Below, in pieces: positions 10,119-19,226 of a DNA stretch of 64,000 bases (position 1 is its first letter; every line of letters begins with the position of its first letter). This stretch comes from an uncultured Clostridia bacterium (GTDB taxonomy: Bacteria; Bacillota; Clostridia; TANB77; CAG-508): positions 1 to 64,000 of the forward strand of contig CAKPPO010000008.1 of the NCBI GenBank assembly GCA_934177725.1, read 5' to 3'. The notes under the pieces were generated by a model. That model was given only the letters and a program-made list of their open reading frames with translations, was not told the DNA's origin and ran no database searches. The position numbers were made by a program, and so were the translations under genes.

Positions 10119-10376
10119 CTACACTTTTCTATAAACTATTATTGCAACTATCATTCCTATTATACTTGATATATTTATTTTAAACATTAGACCAAATGAT
10201 ATTTGTACAACACTTAGATCTAGCTGTATTGGTGATGATAGTCCAAAGCTTTGTCCATAGCCAAGCCACCATAGGAAATCTACTTTTCCTGCTAGTTCTC
10301 CTAATAGTCCCCCTATAACTATTCCTGACAAAATAAATAATAATAATATCCATACATTTTTTTCTCTTGTAGCCAT
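10119..10376 (-). CDS. DUF4321 membrane protein
   Basis: 85 residues from the ATG at 10376, chosen because GGAG precedes it; longer readings lack a site. Two hydrophobic segments (about 8-26 and 60-82) flank a loop with WWLGYGQSFGLSSPIQLDL, characteristic of the DUF4321 family. It commonly lies beside maf/radC/mreB in Clostridia. Function unknown. Confidence 0.85.
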   Translation of the reverse strand: MATREKNVWILLLFILSGIVIGGLLGELAGKVDFLWWLGYGQSFGLSSPIQLDLSVVQISFGLMFKINISSIIGMIVAIIVYRKV

Positions 10377-10711
10377 ATTTTTCTCCTTTTCTATTTCTTT
10401 TGTTTCGCTTTTCATATTATATATGCATTTTTGCTTTTTTTCAAGAAAAGTTGGTAAAAAATACAAATTTTTATGCCTTTTTCTCTTTTCTTTTTTTAGT
10501 TAATGTGCTATTATATTCCTTACCTAAAATTATTATTTAAAAGTGTGCCTTTTTATTTTTATAAATATGTGGACACCCCTTTAAAGTAAGCGTATTGCAT
10601 GGAACAATTTTTTTGATTGTTCATATCATATATTAATTACCAAATATTACTCATTTCTTTTGTTGCAGTATAGTGCTATAATAAAATTATAAACAATTAG
10701 GAGGATGTCAA
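10377..10711. other. Divergent intergenic region upstream of mecA
   Basis: AT-rich spacer. A TATAAT at 10677-10682 is well placed for the mecA transcript, with only a weak -35 box. No RNA structure or small gene that I can support. Confidence 0.4.
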
Positions 10712-11350
10712 ATGCGTTTTGAAAAGTTAAATGAAGATAAAATTAGAATCACATTAAGTATTGAAGATTTAGAAAAAAAGGACATAGATTTTCATTCTTT
10801 TATGTCTAATTCTATTGAATCTCAGGATTTATTTTTTGATATGTTAGAGGAAGCTGAAAAGGAAATTGGTTTTTCTACAAAGGATTATTTGATTCGTATT
10901 GAAGCTTTAGCAATGGCTGGTGGAGATTTTGTTTTAACTGTGACTAGAAGTCTTCCACAAAAATTGAAAGAAAATACGCAAAAAACTCCTACTAGAAAAA
11001 AAGTACATATTAAAAGAAAAAAATTTAATAATGAAGTTACTCAAGTAATCTATTCTTTTGCTTCTTTTGAAGATTATTGTGATTTTATAGATTTTTTCAA
11101 TAAGAATGGTTTTAAAGCTGTTGGTTTAGCTAAAAATGTAGCTTTATATGAATACAAAAATACATATTATCTTTGCATTTCTCAAATTAATCTTGCTTAT
11201 CCTAATTTAAAGAAATTGTTTTCTTGTATTCCTGAATTTGCAAGTTTCGTAAGTCATTCTGATGTTTTTATTAGAAAGTTTTTAGAATCTGGCAATTTGA
11301 TTATAAAACATAATGCTATTCTTACTTCATTAAAGCATTTTTCAAAGTAA
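10712..11350 (+). CDS. mecA: Adaptor protein MecA
   Basis: 212 residues. The N-terminal segment MRFEKLNEDKIRITLSIEDL is the typical MecA substrate-binding domain; the acidic linker is replaced by a basic one (about 95-112); the C-terminal half (VIYSFASFEDYCDFIDFF onward) is the ClpC-binding domain. MecA hands substrates, such as competence regulators in Bacillus, to the ClpCP protease. Here competence-type genes dprA and comM are in the same window, but direct regulation is not shown. A strong AGGAGG precedes the ATG. Confidence 0.88.
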   Translation: MRFEKLNEDKIRITLSIEDLEKKDIDFHSFMSNSIESQDLFFDMLEEAEKEIGFSTKDYLIRIEALAMAGGDFVLTVTRSLPQKLKENTQKTPTRKKVHIKRKKFNNEVTQVIYSFASFEDYCDFIDFFNKNGFKAVGLAKNVALYEYKNTYYLCISQINLAYPNLKKLFSCIPEFASFVSHSDVFIRKFLESGNLIIKHNAILTSLKHFSK

Positions 11351-11368
11351 GAAGTTTAGTACTATATC

Positions 11369-11404
11369 AAAAAGATAGAAAACTTAAATGTTTTCTATCT
11401 TTTT
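11369..11404. terminator. Bidirectional terminator
   Basis: A-run, stem AAAGATAGAAAAC, six-base loop, complementary arm and T-run, between convergent mecA and the M23 peptidase gene. Confidence 0.85.
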
Positions 11405-11412
11405 AGTTTATT

Positions 11413-12420
11413 TTAATATAAATAATTTTGTGGGTTTTGTGCCACTCCATTTACTCTTATTTCTAAGTGTAAGTGGTTTCCATATGAATTTCCTGTGTTT
11501 CCAACATATGCTATAACTTGACCTTGAGATACTGTTTGACCTGCACTTACATTTAAGCTATTGCAGTGTCCATATAAAGTTTGAACTCCATTTCCGTGTG
11601 AAATCATAACATAATTTCCATAACCGCCACTGTATCCATATTGTGCAACTGTAACTGTTCCTGATGCTGCAGCTTTTATTGGTGTTCCTTTGGCTGCTCC
11701 TATATCTAAGCCTTTGTGACTTCTACCCCATCTAGCACCAAATCTTGATGTAACTGTTCCTGAAACAGGTCTTATTAGAGAAATTCCTAAGTTTATTTTT
11801 TGACTAGATGTATTTACTCCTGTTGCTGCTACTGCATATGATGCCTTTTTTACTACCTTTTTAACATATAAGTCTGCAACACATGTTTCTACATCTGTAA
11901 ATTCTTTTAATTCTGTTTCATATTTTTCATTAATTGATAGTTTATCTTTATTATTACTATTTTTTTCTTTTAGTTCATTTACTACTGCTTCTGCTTCTTC
12001 AAATGTAGATACATATGCCTTTTCTTCGTCATCTACACTTATTGCATAGTATTTGTAATATGGTTTACCTTGATCAATTATTTTATTGAATATTTCTTCA
12101 TCATTATATGAAACATCTCTTTTTAAGAAACAAAGTTTATATTCTGGCAATTCATTTATTTCTACGAATGCTATATTGTTTCCATTACCTTTTTCTATGT
12201 ATTCATTTATTCTTTCTTGTAATTTACTTTTATTTTCACTATATCCAATAAACTCTCCATTTAGTGTTACACTATATGTTGGTTTATAAATATAAGTTAT
12301 TGCCCCTATCATTAAAAAAGCTGCAAGTGTTATTAATATAGTAAATTTTGTCCATGTACGCAAATGTACAATAGTTTTCTTTATCTTATTAATTTTAAAA
12401 CAACTCCTATCTTTTTTCAT
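11413..12420 (-). CDS. M23 (LytM-type) peptidase, membrane-anchored
   Basis: 335 residues from the ATG at 12420. One membrane segment lies at about 27-47, then a mixed alpha/beta stalk, then a C-terminal LytM domain with SHKGLDIG (H and D metal ligands) and HLHLEI near the end. Such proteins are peptidoglycan endopeptidases or, as in SpoIIQ, wall-binding scaffolds; both zinc motifs look complete. Start choice is uncertain: neither this ATG nor a GTG at 12453 has a clear ribosome site, and the longer form would include an in-frame CGG. The ATG lies in a small hairpin (CCTATC...GATAGG). Confidence 0.85.
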   Translation of the reverse strand: MKKDRSCFKINKIKKTIVHLRTWTKFTILITLAAFLMIGAITYIYKPTYSVTLNGEFIGYSENKSKLQERINEYIEKGNGNNIAFVEINELPEYKLCFLKRDVSYNDEEIFNKIIDQGKPYYKYYAISVDDEEKAYVSTFEEAEAVVNELKEKNSNNKDKLSINEKYETELKEFTDVETCVADLYVKKVVKKASYAVAATGVNTSSQKINLGISLIRPVSGTVTSRFGARWGRSHKGLDIGAAKGTPIKAAASGTVTVAQYGYSGGYGNYVMISHGNGVQTLYGHCNSLNVSAGQTVSQGQVIAYVGNTGNSYGNHLHLEIRVNGVAQNPQNYLY

Positions 12421-12552
12421 AATCCGATAGGTTAATTTTATATTATTTAGCACTTTTTAACAAATTTTATATAGGGTTATTTTTTACGTTTTTTGCTATT
12501 TCCGTAGAATTATCTCTGTTTTTTTCTGCTATTCTCACTTTTTCTTGCATAT

Positions 12553-12590
12553 AAAAGCCACAAAATATTATGCAATATTTTGTGGCTTTT
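12553..12590. terminator. Hairpin terminator
   Basis: Stem AAAAGCCACAAAATATT with a four-base loop, T-rich on both strands, directly downstream of the coat protein gene. Confidence 0.8.
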
Positions 12591-12601
12591 ACTTAAGTAT
12601 T

Positions 12602-12847
12602 TTATTGTTGTAATTCATTTTTCACATTTTGAATTTCATTCATACTCGCAGGTGCAGCTGGTTTATAATAACCTTTTATTTGTGCAACCTTGAATAATTC
12701 ATATTGGAAACTTTCGTCATTATTACGAATTTGTTGAATTGTTTGTCTTAACTGCATATTTTCTGTTTCTGTTATAACTCCTTGATATGTTGTAAGGCTT
12801 GATTTTACCCCATCTAATATATCATTTACCATTGTTTTTTCGTCCAC
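12602..12847 (-). CDS. Spore coat protein, CotF family (C-terminal type)
   Basis: 81 residues from GTG 12847; this start has AAAGGAG nine bases upstream, whereas the longer reading begins inside that site. The helical sequence with MVNDILDGVKSSLTTYQ and ELFKVAQIKGYYKPA is typical of the CotF-like coat family, and the protein ends with short helices. A second CotF-like half gene lies upstream, so the two probably make a two-part coat module. Likely expressed in the mother cell late in sporulation; no sigma-K promoter was identified. Confidence 0.8.
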   Translation of the reverse strand: MDEKTMVNDILDGVKSSLTTYQGVITETENMQLRQTIQQIRNNDESFQYELFKVAQIKGYYKPAAPASMNEIQNVKNELQQ

Positions 12848-12865
12848 TTTATTGTTCTCCTTTCT

Positions 12866-12922
12866 CAATTAGGGCCTGTCCCTAATTGTTACCTTTTCCC
12901 AGTTAGGGAATGTCTCTAATTG
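12866..12922. repeat. REP-like palindromic pair (GGGAC type)
   Basis: Two adjacent short palindromes, at 12866-12888 (CAATTAGGG...CCCTAATTG) and 12901-12922, sharing the TGTCCCTAATTG core seen again near 35485. They lie between the two coat genes. Confidence 0.6.
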
Positions 12923-12959
12923 CTACTTTTTCACAATTTGTGACATTTCCAAAATTATT

Positions 12960-13148
12960 TTAATCATTTAAAAATGACATTAATTTTTGTTTTGCATTTA
13001 AAGAGTCTTGTGCTGATTTTGTAAATATTTGCTTTATTTGTGGATCTACTGCTTGTGAAGCATATGTGTTTAGTTTTTGATATGTTGTCTCATGTGCTCC
13101 TATTAGATGTCTTAAATTTTGTAATTCTACTTGTGATAAGTTTGCCAT
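12960..13148 (-). CDS. CotF-like small spore coat protein
   Basis: 62 residues starting at ATG with AGGAGG. An all-helical hairpin (SQVELQNLRHLIGAHETTYQ, then QIFTKSAQDSLNAKQKL) matches the N-terminal part of CotF-like coat proteins, and resembles ferritin-like helical pairs. It is cotranscribed with the 81-residue coat gene, separated only by palindromic repeats. Confidence 0.75.
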   Translation of the reverse strand: MANLSQVELQNLRHLIGAHETTYQKLNTYASQAVDPQIKQIFTKSAQDSLNAKQKLMSFLND

Positions 13149-13251
13149 TTTTATCCTCCTTTTCTTTTCATAGATATTTTTATTATTTACTTGTTTTTTT
13201 ATTTTTATTCAAAGTTTCTTACAATATAAAAATAGAAATTTCCTATAATAT

Positions 13252-13282
13252 AAAAAAGTCCTCCTTTAAAGAGAACTTTTTT
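13252..13282. terminator. Hairpin terminator
   Basis: A6-GT...AC-T6 imperfect stem between the nucleotidase gene and the coat gene. Confidence 0.6.
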
Positions 13283-13317
13283 ATTTTGAATGTCTTTTTA
13301 TTTCAATTATACAAATT

Positions 13318-13881
13318 TTAATTTTGTAATAGTATTTTTTCTATGTCTTTCCATCCATTTACACGAATTGCACCTTTTTGCTTTAATTCTTCATTTGTTA
13401 TATCTTTATTGTGATATGCATCAAATAGTAATTTTGTTTCCGCATTTCCTTCTAAATTTGAAAGTTTATCATCTATTTTTATTTCGCAGTTTATTATTTC
13501 TTTATTTGATGTAAATATGTAATTTTGTGGTGGTATAAATGGTAAGTTATCATATAAATATATAAATTTATTTTTTAAATTATTTGCTGAATATTCTTCA
13601 TTATCTCTGAAAATATATGCTGTTACTACATATAATTCATATTCTTTAGACAATTTTTCCATAACTTCGTAGGCATTTAATAACATTTCACAATAATCAT
13701 ATACATTTTTCGTATTAAAAAATTCTGACCATTCTTTATATCTCTCTTTTGGAATTAAATCTTGTATGTAATATGTCTTTATATCTTCTTTTTGATAACT
13801 TGTACCTAAAAATTGATTTACTAAACTTAAGAACCCTCCATCACATATTACATCATCCATGTCTATCATTATTTTTTTCAT
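13318..13881 (-). CDS. HAD-family 5'(3')-deoxyribonucleotidase-like
   Basis: 187 residues beginning KKIMIDMDDVICDGG; the D-x-D of HAD motif I is D7-M-D9. A later KIDDKLSNLEG matches motif IV. The size and insert pattern resemble the 5'(3')-deoxyribonucleotidase (NT5C) subgroup, which dephosphorylates nucleoside monophosphates. Substrate not provable from sequence. It is followed downstream by coat genes. Confidence 0.75.
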   Translation of the reverse strand: MKKIMIDMDDVICDGGFLSLVNQFLGTSYQKEDIKTYYIQDLIPKERYKEWSEFFNTKNVYDYCEMLLNAYEVMEKLSKEYELYVVTAYIFRDNEEYSANNLKNKFIYLYDNLPFIPPQNYIFTSNKEIINCEIKIDDKLSNLEGNAETKLLFDAYHNKDITNEELKQKGAIRVNGWKDIEKILLQN

Positions 13882-13935
13882 AGTTTACTCCTGTTTTCTA
13901 TTCCATATATTTTTTATATTAACGTTATCTGACTT

Positions 13936-16266
13936 TTATCCTATTATTTCTAAACCGGCATATTTTGCCATTAAGCGTTTATGTCCTGCTTTGTCAAAGT
14001 TGATGTCTACTTTTGCATCTTCGCCTTCTTGTTCTATAGAATTTATAGTTCCTTCGCCAAATTTCTTATGGTATACTCTCATTCCTGATTGATATTTTGA
14101 AATGTCTACATCTTGTTTTGGTTTGTTTAAAGAATTTAGGAAACTTTCTGCAGTTCTAAACGCAAAACCGGAATTGTTATCCACTTTTTGTGCTTTAGGT
14201 GTGGATATGCTTCCTGCAACATTGTATGTTTTTGCATCTGTTTCATTAAATTTATATGTTTTTACTTTTCCAGCGTAATTTGTTCCATATGCCCAGCCAT
14301 AGTTTGAATCTTCAAATGTCTCTTCCCTATTTCCGTTTATCTCACTATATCCCTCTAGTAATTCTTCTGGAATTTCTTTAACAAAGCGAGATATTGCATT
14401 GTAACTTGTTGAGCCAAATATTGTTCTGTGTTTAGCACATGTTAAATATAAGTATTGTTTTGCTCTTGTAATTCCTACATAGAATAAACGTCTTTCTTCT
14501 TCTAATTCTTTTGGCTCTCCTATTGATTTGTAACCTGGGAATATTCCTTCTTCCATTCCTACTAGAAATACAACCGGAAACTCTAGACCTTTTGCACTAT
14601 GAAGCGTCATTAATGTAACACTTTCGTCTGTCTCTTGTAAGTTATCTACATCACTAGATAATGTGATACTTTCTAGGAATTCATTTAATGAATTTTCTGC
14701 ATATTCTTCTTCGAATTCCATTGCTACTGTTAATAACTCGTCCAAGTTTTGAATTCTACTTTCTGCTTCTACTGTATTTTCTAATTCTAAAGCTTTTGTG
14801 TAGCCACTTTTGTTTAATACCATTTTTATTAATTCTGATATTTGTGTTTCATCTTTCTTGCTTTTTAATTCTTCTATTAGTTCTATAAATTCTCTTGAAT
14901 TTACAAATACTCTATTTAATCCATACTTATCTGCATGTTTTATTACCTCATACATTGAGTTTCCTGTCTGGTAACTAATTTCTTCAACGTTGTCTAAACT
15001 TGTTTTTCCTATTCCACGTTTTGGCTCATTTATAATTCTTTTTAGAGATATATTATCTGATTGATTTGCAATTAAACGCAAATATGCAATTGTATCTTTT
15101 ATTTCTTTTCTTTCATAGAATTTTAGCCCACCTACTACTTTGTATGGTATATCTTCTCTTAATAAAATATCTTCTATTGCTCTTGATTGTGAGTTCATTC
15201 TATATAGAATTGAGAAGTCTGAATATTTAAAATACTCCTCTGTTTTTAAATAATTTATTTGTTCAACTATGTATCTCGCTTCGTCATATTCGTCGTCGCC
15301 TTGATAAATTGCTGGTAACTTTCCTTCTTCATTTTCTGTCCATAGTTTTTTCTCATATTTTGTTTCATTATTTTTTATTACATAATTTGCTGCTTTTAAA
15401 ATATTTCCTGTGCAACGATAGTTTTGCTCTAATTTAATTATTTTTGTTCCTGGAAAGTCTTTTTCAAAGTTTAATATATTAGAAATATCTGCTCCACGGA
15501 AGCTATAGATTCCTTGGTCATTGTCCCCTACAACTGTAATGTTTCCATATCTTGAGGCTAAAATTGTTACTAATGTAAATTGAGCTTTGTTTGTATCTTG
15601 GTATTCGTCTACTAATACATATTTGAATTTCTCTGTATAATATTCTAGTGCATCTGGATTTTCTGTTAATATTTTTATTGTATAATTTATTATATCATCA
15701 AAATCTATTGCATTATTTTCTTTTAAACGTTTTTGATATAGAGTATATATTTCTCCTATTTTTGCTTTTCTAAAGTCTGCTTGATATTTAACGCAGTATT
15801 GCGTAGGTTCTAACATTTCGTTTTTTGCATTGCTTATTTCTGATAAAACGCTTCTGTCCGTAAATATTTTATCGTCTATATTTAATGCTTTTAAACATTC
15901 TTTTACTAATGTTCTTTGATCTTGAGTATCAAATATTAGAAATGATGAATCGAAACCTATTCTGTCTATATATTTTCTTAAAATACGCACGCAAATAGAG
16001 TGGAATGTTCCCATCCATATATCTTTTGCAACTTCTCCTACTAGTCCTTCTATTCTTTCTTTCATTTCGTTAGCTGCTTTATTTGTAAATGTTATTGCTA
16101 GTATATTCCATGGTGCTATGTTCTTTTCGGCTATTAAGTATGCTATTTTGTGTGTTAATACCTTTGTTTTACCACTTCCTGCACCTGCTATTACCAAACA
16201 TGGTCCTTCTGTTTCTAACACCGCTTCTTTTTGTTTATTGTTTAATCCTTCTATTAACTCTTGCAT
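13936..16266 (-). CDS. pcrA: ATP-dependent DNA helicase PcrA (UvrD/Rep family)
   Basis: 776 residues from ATG 16266 (GGAG nine bases upstream). Superfamily 1 motifs are present in order: AGAGSGKTKVLTHKIAYL (Walker A), VDEYQDTN (motif II), GDNDQGIYSFRGAD (motif III), QNYRC, VTLMTLHSAKGLEFP (motif V) and VGITRAKQYLYL (motif VI). The C-terminus has the PcrA-type KFGEGTI Tudor-like tail that contacts RNA polymerase. It unwinds DNA in repair and removes RecA and stalled complexes. The gene lies immediately downstream of the toxin-like unit. Confidence 0.95.
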   Translation of the reverse strand: MQELIEGLNNKQKEAVLETEGPCLVIAGAGSGKTKVLTHKIAYLIAEKNIAPWNILAITFTNKAANEMKERIEGLVGEVAKDIWMGTFHSICVRILRKYIDRIGFDSSFLIFDTQDQRTLVKECLKALNIDDKIFTDRSVLSEISNAKNEMLEPTQYCVKYQADFRKAKIGEIYTLYQKRLKENNAIDFDDIINYTIKILTENPDALEYYTEKFKYVLVDEYQDTNKAQFTLVTILASRYGNITVVGDNDQGIYSFRGADISNILNFEKDFPGTKIIKLEQNYRCTGNILKAANYVIKNNETKYEKKLWTENEEGKLPAIYQGDDEYDEARYIVEQINYLKTEEYFKYSDFSILYRMNSQSRAIEDILLREDIPYKVVGGLKFYERKEIKDTIAYLRLIANQSDNISLKRIINEPKRGIGKTSLDNVEEISYQTGNSMYEVIKHADKYGLNRVFVNSREFIELIEELKSKKDETQISELIKMVLNKSGYTKALELENTVEAESRIQNLDELLTVAMEFEEEYAENSLNEFLESITLSSDVDNLQETDESVTLMTLHSAKGLEFPVVFLVGMEEGIFPGYKSIGEPKELEEERRLFYVGITRAKQYLYLTCAKHRTIFGSTSYNAISRFVKEIPEELLEGYSEINGNREETFEDSNYGWAYGTNYAGKVKTYKFNETDAKTYNVAGSISTPKAQKVDNNSGFAFRTAESFLNSLNKPKQDVDISKYQSGMRVYHKKFGEGTINSIEQEGEDAKVDINFDKAGHKRLMAKYAGLEIIG

Positions 16267-16320
16267 TTTTGTTTCTCCATTCCTTATTGACATATTTAAC
16301 ATTTTTGTTTATAATATATT

Positions 16321-16351
16321 TAGAAAATGAGAAACCACAAACGTGGTTGCC
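16321..16351. repeat. 3' arm of toxin mRNA long-distance pairing
   Basis: On the minus strand this holds GGCAACCAC and TCTCATTTTCTA, the exact complements of segments at the 5' end of the toxin transcript (16553-16585). It also forms a local hairpin CCAC...GTGG. Confidence 0.65.
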
Positions 16352-16409
16352 TAAGATATGTTTTAACAACACATTGCTCGGGAAAGCTAGATGTGTTGTT
16401 TTTTATTGG

Positions 16410-16529
16410 TTATTTGCTTTTGCTCAAAATAATAACTAGTGCTATTATCAAGGCTATGGCAATGATAGTTATAAATATTAAAGAATAAAATAATATGTAT
16501 ATTATGCTCACTAATACTGATTCTATCAT
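16410..16529 (-). CDS. Candidate type I toxin, small hydrophobic peptide
   Basis: A 39-residue frame not previously obvious because of its size. It has a short N-terminus (MIES), one long hydrophobic helix of about 30 residues, and a basic end SKSK. AAAGGAGGTGAGG precedes the ATG, and a CCTCC just upstream can pair with it and hide it. The 5' and 3' ends of the predicted mRNA are complementary in two blocks (12 and 9 bases). A sigma-A-like promoter on the opposite strand lies inside the frame and would make an antisense RNA across the start. These are the hallmarks of type I toxin-antitoxin units such as those of Clostridioides difficile; toxicity is inferred. Confidence 0.7.
   Translation of the reverse strand: MIESVLVSIIYILFYSLIFITIIAIALIIALVIILSKSK
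16420..16448 (+). promoter_or_regulatory. Promoter for putative antisense (antitoxin) RNA
   Basis: TTGCTC at 16420-16425, a 17-base spacer and TATTAT at 16443-16448. A transcript starting near 16455 would run antisense over most of the toxin frame, its ribosome site and 5' UTR. Confidence 0.55.
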
Positions 16530-16552
16530 AAGCCTCACCTCCTTTAATTGGA

Positions 16553-16585
16553 GGCAACCACATCTTTGCTTAATCTCATTTTCTA
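16553..16585. repeat. 5' arm of toxin mRNA long-distance pairing
   Basis: Holds GGCAACCAC and TCTCATTTTCTA on the plus strand, the inverted copy of 16321-16351. In the toxin mRNA this is the 5' leader. Confidence 0.65.
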
Positions 16586-16638
16586 TGTTATTTAGTCTAT
16601 ACTATTTTTTATATATTGTCTAGCGAACATTCAAAATT

Positions 16639-17106
16639 TTATAAAAAATTTGTTTGTATTTTTTCAATTATTTTTATTAAACACTTTTCTATTTCTTCCG
16701 CGCAATTTTGATATACATTCATGTCATATCCCCATGGATCTTTTATATCCATATCTTGTCCATTTTTATCTAACTCTGCATATTCCTTCATTGTAAATAC
16801 TTTTTCTTTTAGTTCTGGGTACATATATAATACGCTTTGTTTATGAGATTCTGTAGCACATAAAATTATATCCATTTCTTTAATTTTAGATCTTCTTATA
16901 TTTGTTGCTCTATGTCCTTCTATATTTACATCATAATATTTTGCCGCTTCCATAGCATTATAAGTTGCATAGTCACCATCTTCAGCATATATTCCACATG
17001 AACATATGTCCAAATCCAAATTATTATCTTTTGCTAGTTTTTTCATCATTCCTTCTGCCATTGCACTTCTACATATATTACCTGTACATATAAACATTAT
17101 TTTCAT
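16639..17106 (-). CDS. Low molecular weight protein tyrosine phosphatase
   Basis: 155 residues. The P-loop C-x5-R is at C7-T-G-N-I-C-R13-S14 at the very N-terminus, as in the family, and the general acid is in IKDPWGYDMN near residue 120. This class removes phosphate from tyrosine or arginine residues and in Firmicutes often acts on capsule kinases or as a protein arginine phosphatase (YwlE). The residue after N10 is Ile, as in YwlE, leaving the arginine phosphatase option open. Confidence 0.88.
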   Translation of the reverse strand: MKIMFICTGNICRSAMAEGMMKKLAKDNNLDLDICSCGIYAEDGDYATYNAMEAAKYYDVNIEGHRATNIRRSKIKEMDIILCATESHKQSVLYMYPELKEKVFTMKEYAELDKNGQDMDIKDPWGYDMNVYQNCAEEIEKCLIKIIEKIQTNFL

Positions 17107-17227
17107 ATCTTGTCCCTCTTCTTAACCATTTTTATATTATTATAATTGTTATACTAACTTTTGTCTATAATATATATAAGATTATTAAATTTCATACCTT
17201 ACAATGCCTTTTTATAAATTGTATGCT

Positions 17228-17324
17228 CCAAAAGGGACAGATTAACCAAAAGGATTTTTTAGTCGTTCGAGCTGAAAGCGAGTTACGAATAAAATATGCA
17301 GAGGCAACGTCCCTAAAGGTAATT
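17228..17324. repeat. REP-like repeat, GGGACAGATTAACC family
   Basis: Begins CCAAAAGGGACAGATTAACC and ends near CGTCCCTAAAGGTAATT, with an inner palindrome (TCGAGCTGAAAGCGAG) resembling the centre of the long palindrome at 41148-41399. Related copies lie at 38821-38930 and 61058-61104. It touches the stop region of the ZIP transporter gene. Confidence 0.6.
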
Positions 17325-18066
17325 AGAGTGACATTGCGAGCATGCCTAGTAGGAAGCCGGCTATGTTTCCTATTGCTGTCATTCTTCCGTGATATAAGAT
17401 ATTTGATTCTGGTATTAGTTCGCCTGATACTATGTATAGCATTGCCCCTGCTGCAAAACTTAAACACATTGCTATTACTTCTTGTGATATTCCTCCAAGT
17501 ATTGCTCCGAAAAATGCCCCTATTCCTGTTGTTATTCCTGATAATATTACATAGAAAATTACTTTTCCTTTTTTCATGCCCCCATTTTTCATAGGTACTG
17601 CCATGCTTATTCCTTCTGGTACATCATGCAGACATATTGCAATTGCTAGTGAATAACCTAATGTTAGTGATGCTCCAAAGCCTGAACCTATTGCCAAACC
17701 TTCTGGAAAGTTATGAAGTGCTAGACCTATGCTTACTATTATTCCTGTTTTTAATAAATTGCTTGTTGTATTTGTATTCATTTTACTTGTATTAAACTTT
17801 TTTTGTACTAATACGTCACATATTATCATTATTATTATTCCTGCAATAATTCCCATAAGTACACTGAAAATGTTTGCTATTTCCATTGCTTCTGGTATTA
17901 AATCAAAGCATATTATTGCTAGCATTAAGCCTGATGCAAATGCTAAAATAAAACTTAAAAATTTATTTGACTTTCTTTTGAAGCATACTCCTATTATTCC
18001 TCCAATTGTTGTTCCAAATGTCCCAAAAAATAAGCCTATTAATGTTGTTTTTAATATCTCGCTCAA
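17323..18066 (-). CDS. ZIP family metal transporter
   Basis: 247 residues, TTG start with AAGGAGTG. About eight membrane segments. The ZIP signature HNFPEGLAIGSGFG (metal site in segment IV) and HDVPEGISMAVPM (segment V) are both complete. It should import Zn or other divalent metals into the cytoplasm. The small loop between segments III and IV is Asn/Thr-rich without a His cluster. Confidence 0.92.
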   Translation of the reverse strand: MSEILKTTLIGLFFGTFGTTIGGIIGVCFKRKSNKFLSFILAFASGLMLAIICFDLIPEAMEIANIFSVLMGIIAGIIIMIICDVLVQKKFNTSKMNTNTTSNLLKTGIIVSIGLALHNFPEGLAIGSGFGASLTLGYSLAIAICLHDVPEGISMAVPMKNGGMKKGKVIFYVILSGITTGIGAFFGAILGGISQEVIAMCLSFAAGAMLYIVSGELIPESNILYHGRMTAIGNIAGFLLGMLAMSL

Positions 18067-18215
18067 ATTAAAACACTCCTTAAAATTAAACTTTTTATTA
18101 GTTTATTTTTAAGAAGTGTGATTTATTCGTTTTATGTTTTTATTTTAATCATATGTAAATATTGTAATATTACTTGCTTTCTTAAATTTATCATATATTT
18201 TAAGTTTTCTAATCT

Positions 18216-19226
18216 TTATCTTTCTTCATCTTCTTGAACCTTTATTTGTCCTTTTTTTATCATTTCCTCAAATCCTGGCGTACTTCTTACATATCCTCTT
18301 AAATTACAATACATGCTTGGTTGCGTATCATATGTAAGTTTTCTTCCATAATGTTTTTCATACATACATTTACAAAATTCAAAATTTTCATTTCTCATTG
18401 CTATTGTATTTTCATTAAGTGATTTATTTTCTTGTGGAAATATTGGTTTACCCATATAAATTGTATATAAAGCTGAATTTTCTTTTTCAGTATGACCTAC
18501 AAACATTGGAATAACAGGAACATTAGATTCTGTTGCCCATCTATATGCACCATATTTCATTGGCTTTGGTTTATGATAATTTTCCCACATTGCTTGTTCT
18601 GCACATACTAAAACAAGATTTCCATTGTCTAAAAGCTTTTTTAAACTATCCAAAAACATTCTCATAGTATCTTTATTTTGGCTTAATGGTAATGTTCTTC
18701 CATATTTAAAGTAATCAGCAATAGGTCCTTCTGGGAAATTGGTATAATTTCCTTCTCTAACAACCTTAAATAATTTTTTATCTATACCAACATTATGAAT
18801 AGCTGTTTCTACAGCAAATGTATCCAACGGATTAAAGTGATTCATAGTAATTATCGCACCTTGACTTTGTTCCTTTAGTATATCAAGGTTGTCTGTACCT
18901 TCTATACCTTCTATCTTAAGTGTTCCATTTGATATGGTGTCTCTAATAAAATCTTCTGCCCATTTATTTACATTATAATATTTTTCTTGTTTTTCTGGTT
19001 TTTCTTTTAGGTAATCTAAGTCGGAATCATCTGGCATCAGAATTTTTGTTGGTGGATCTAAATTTACATCAACATCGAATACTCCAATTGTCTCAAGATA
19101 TTGTATTCTTTTTTCAACTGGTAAATTATAAAAACCTAAATTCTTTAAAAATTCAATTCTTTGTAATACAGTCAAGTTATAAAAAGATTTTAATTTTTTT
19201 CTATTTATTTCCTTAAATGTTTTCAA
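18216..19226 (-). CDS. 1-acyl-glycerol-3-phosphate acyltransferase-like (PlsC superfamily)
   Basis: 336 residues, TTG start behind AAAGGAG. The PlsC H-x4-D motif appears as NHFNPLD (about residue 128-134), with a later EGPIADYFKYGR and a VCAEQAMW block and PVIPMFVG segment. The N-terminal 90 residues are an extra domain not found in basic PlsC enzymes. It probably transfers acyl chains in phospholipid synthesis; substrate uncertain. No close operon partner. Confidence 0.8.
   Translation of the reverse strand: MKTFKEINRKKLKSFYNLTVLQRIEFLKNLGFYNLPVEKRIQYLETIGVFDVDVNLDPPTKILMPDDSDLDYLKEKPEKQEKYYNVNKWAEDFIRDTISNGTLKIEGIEGTDNLDILKEQSQGAIITMNHFNPLDTFAVETAIHNVGIDKKLFKVVREGNYTNFPEGPIADYFKYGRTLPLSQNKDTMRMFLDSLKKLLDNGNLVLVCAEQAMWENYHKPKPMKYGAYRWATESNVPVIPMFVGHTEKENSALYTIYMGKPIFPQENKSLNENTIAMRNENFEFCKCMYEKHYGRKLTYDTQPSMYCNLRGYVRSTPGFEEMIKKGQIKVQEDEER

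Noticed and set aside
12421..12453. In-frame CGG in the M23 peptidase gene
   Set aside because: It lies upstream of the more probable ATG at 12420, so I do not count it as a coding CGG.
12866..12922. CRISPR-like adjacent repeats
   Set aside because: Only two imperfect units with no unique spacers of constant length; part of the REP-like family.
17192..17467. Minus-strand frame rich in Arg/Ser
   Set aside because: It overlaps the ZIP gene in another frame and crosses a repeat; composition is unlike real genes here.
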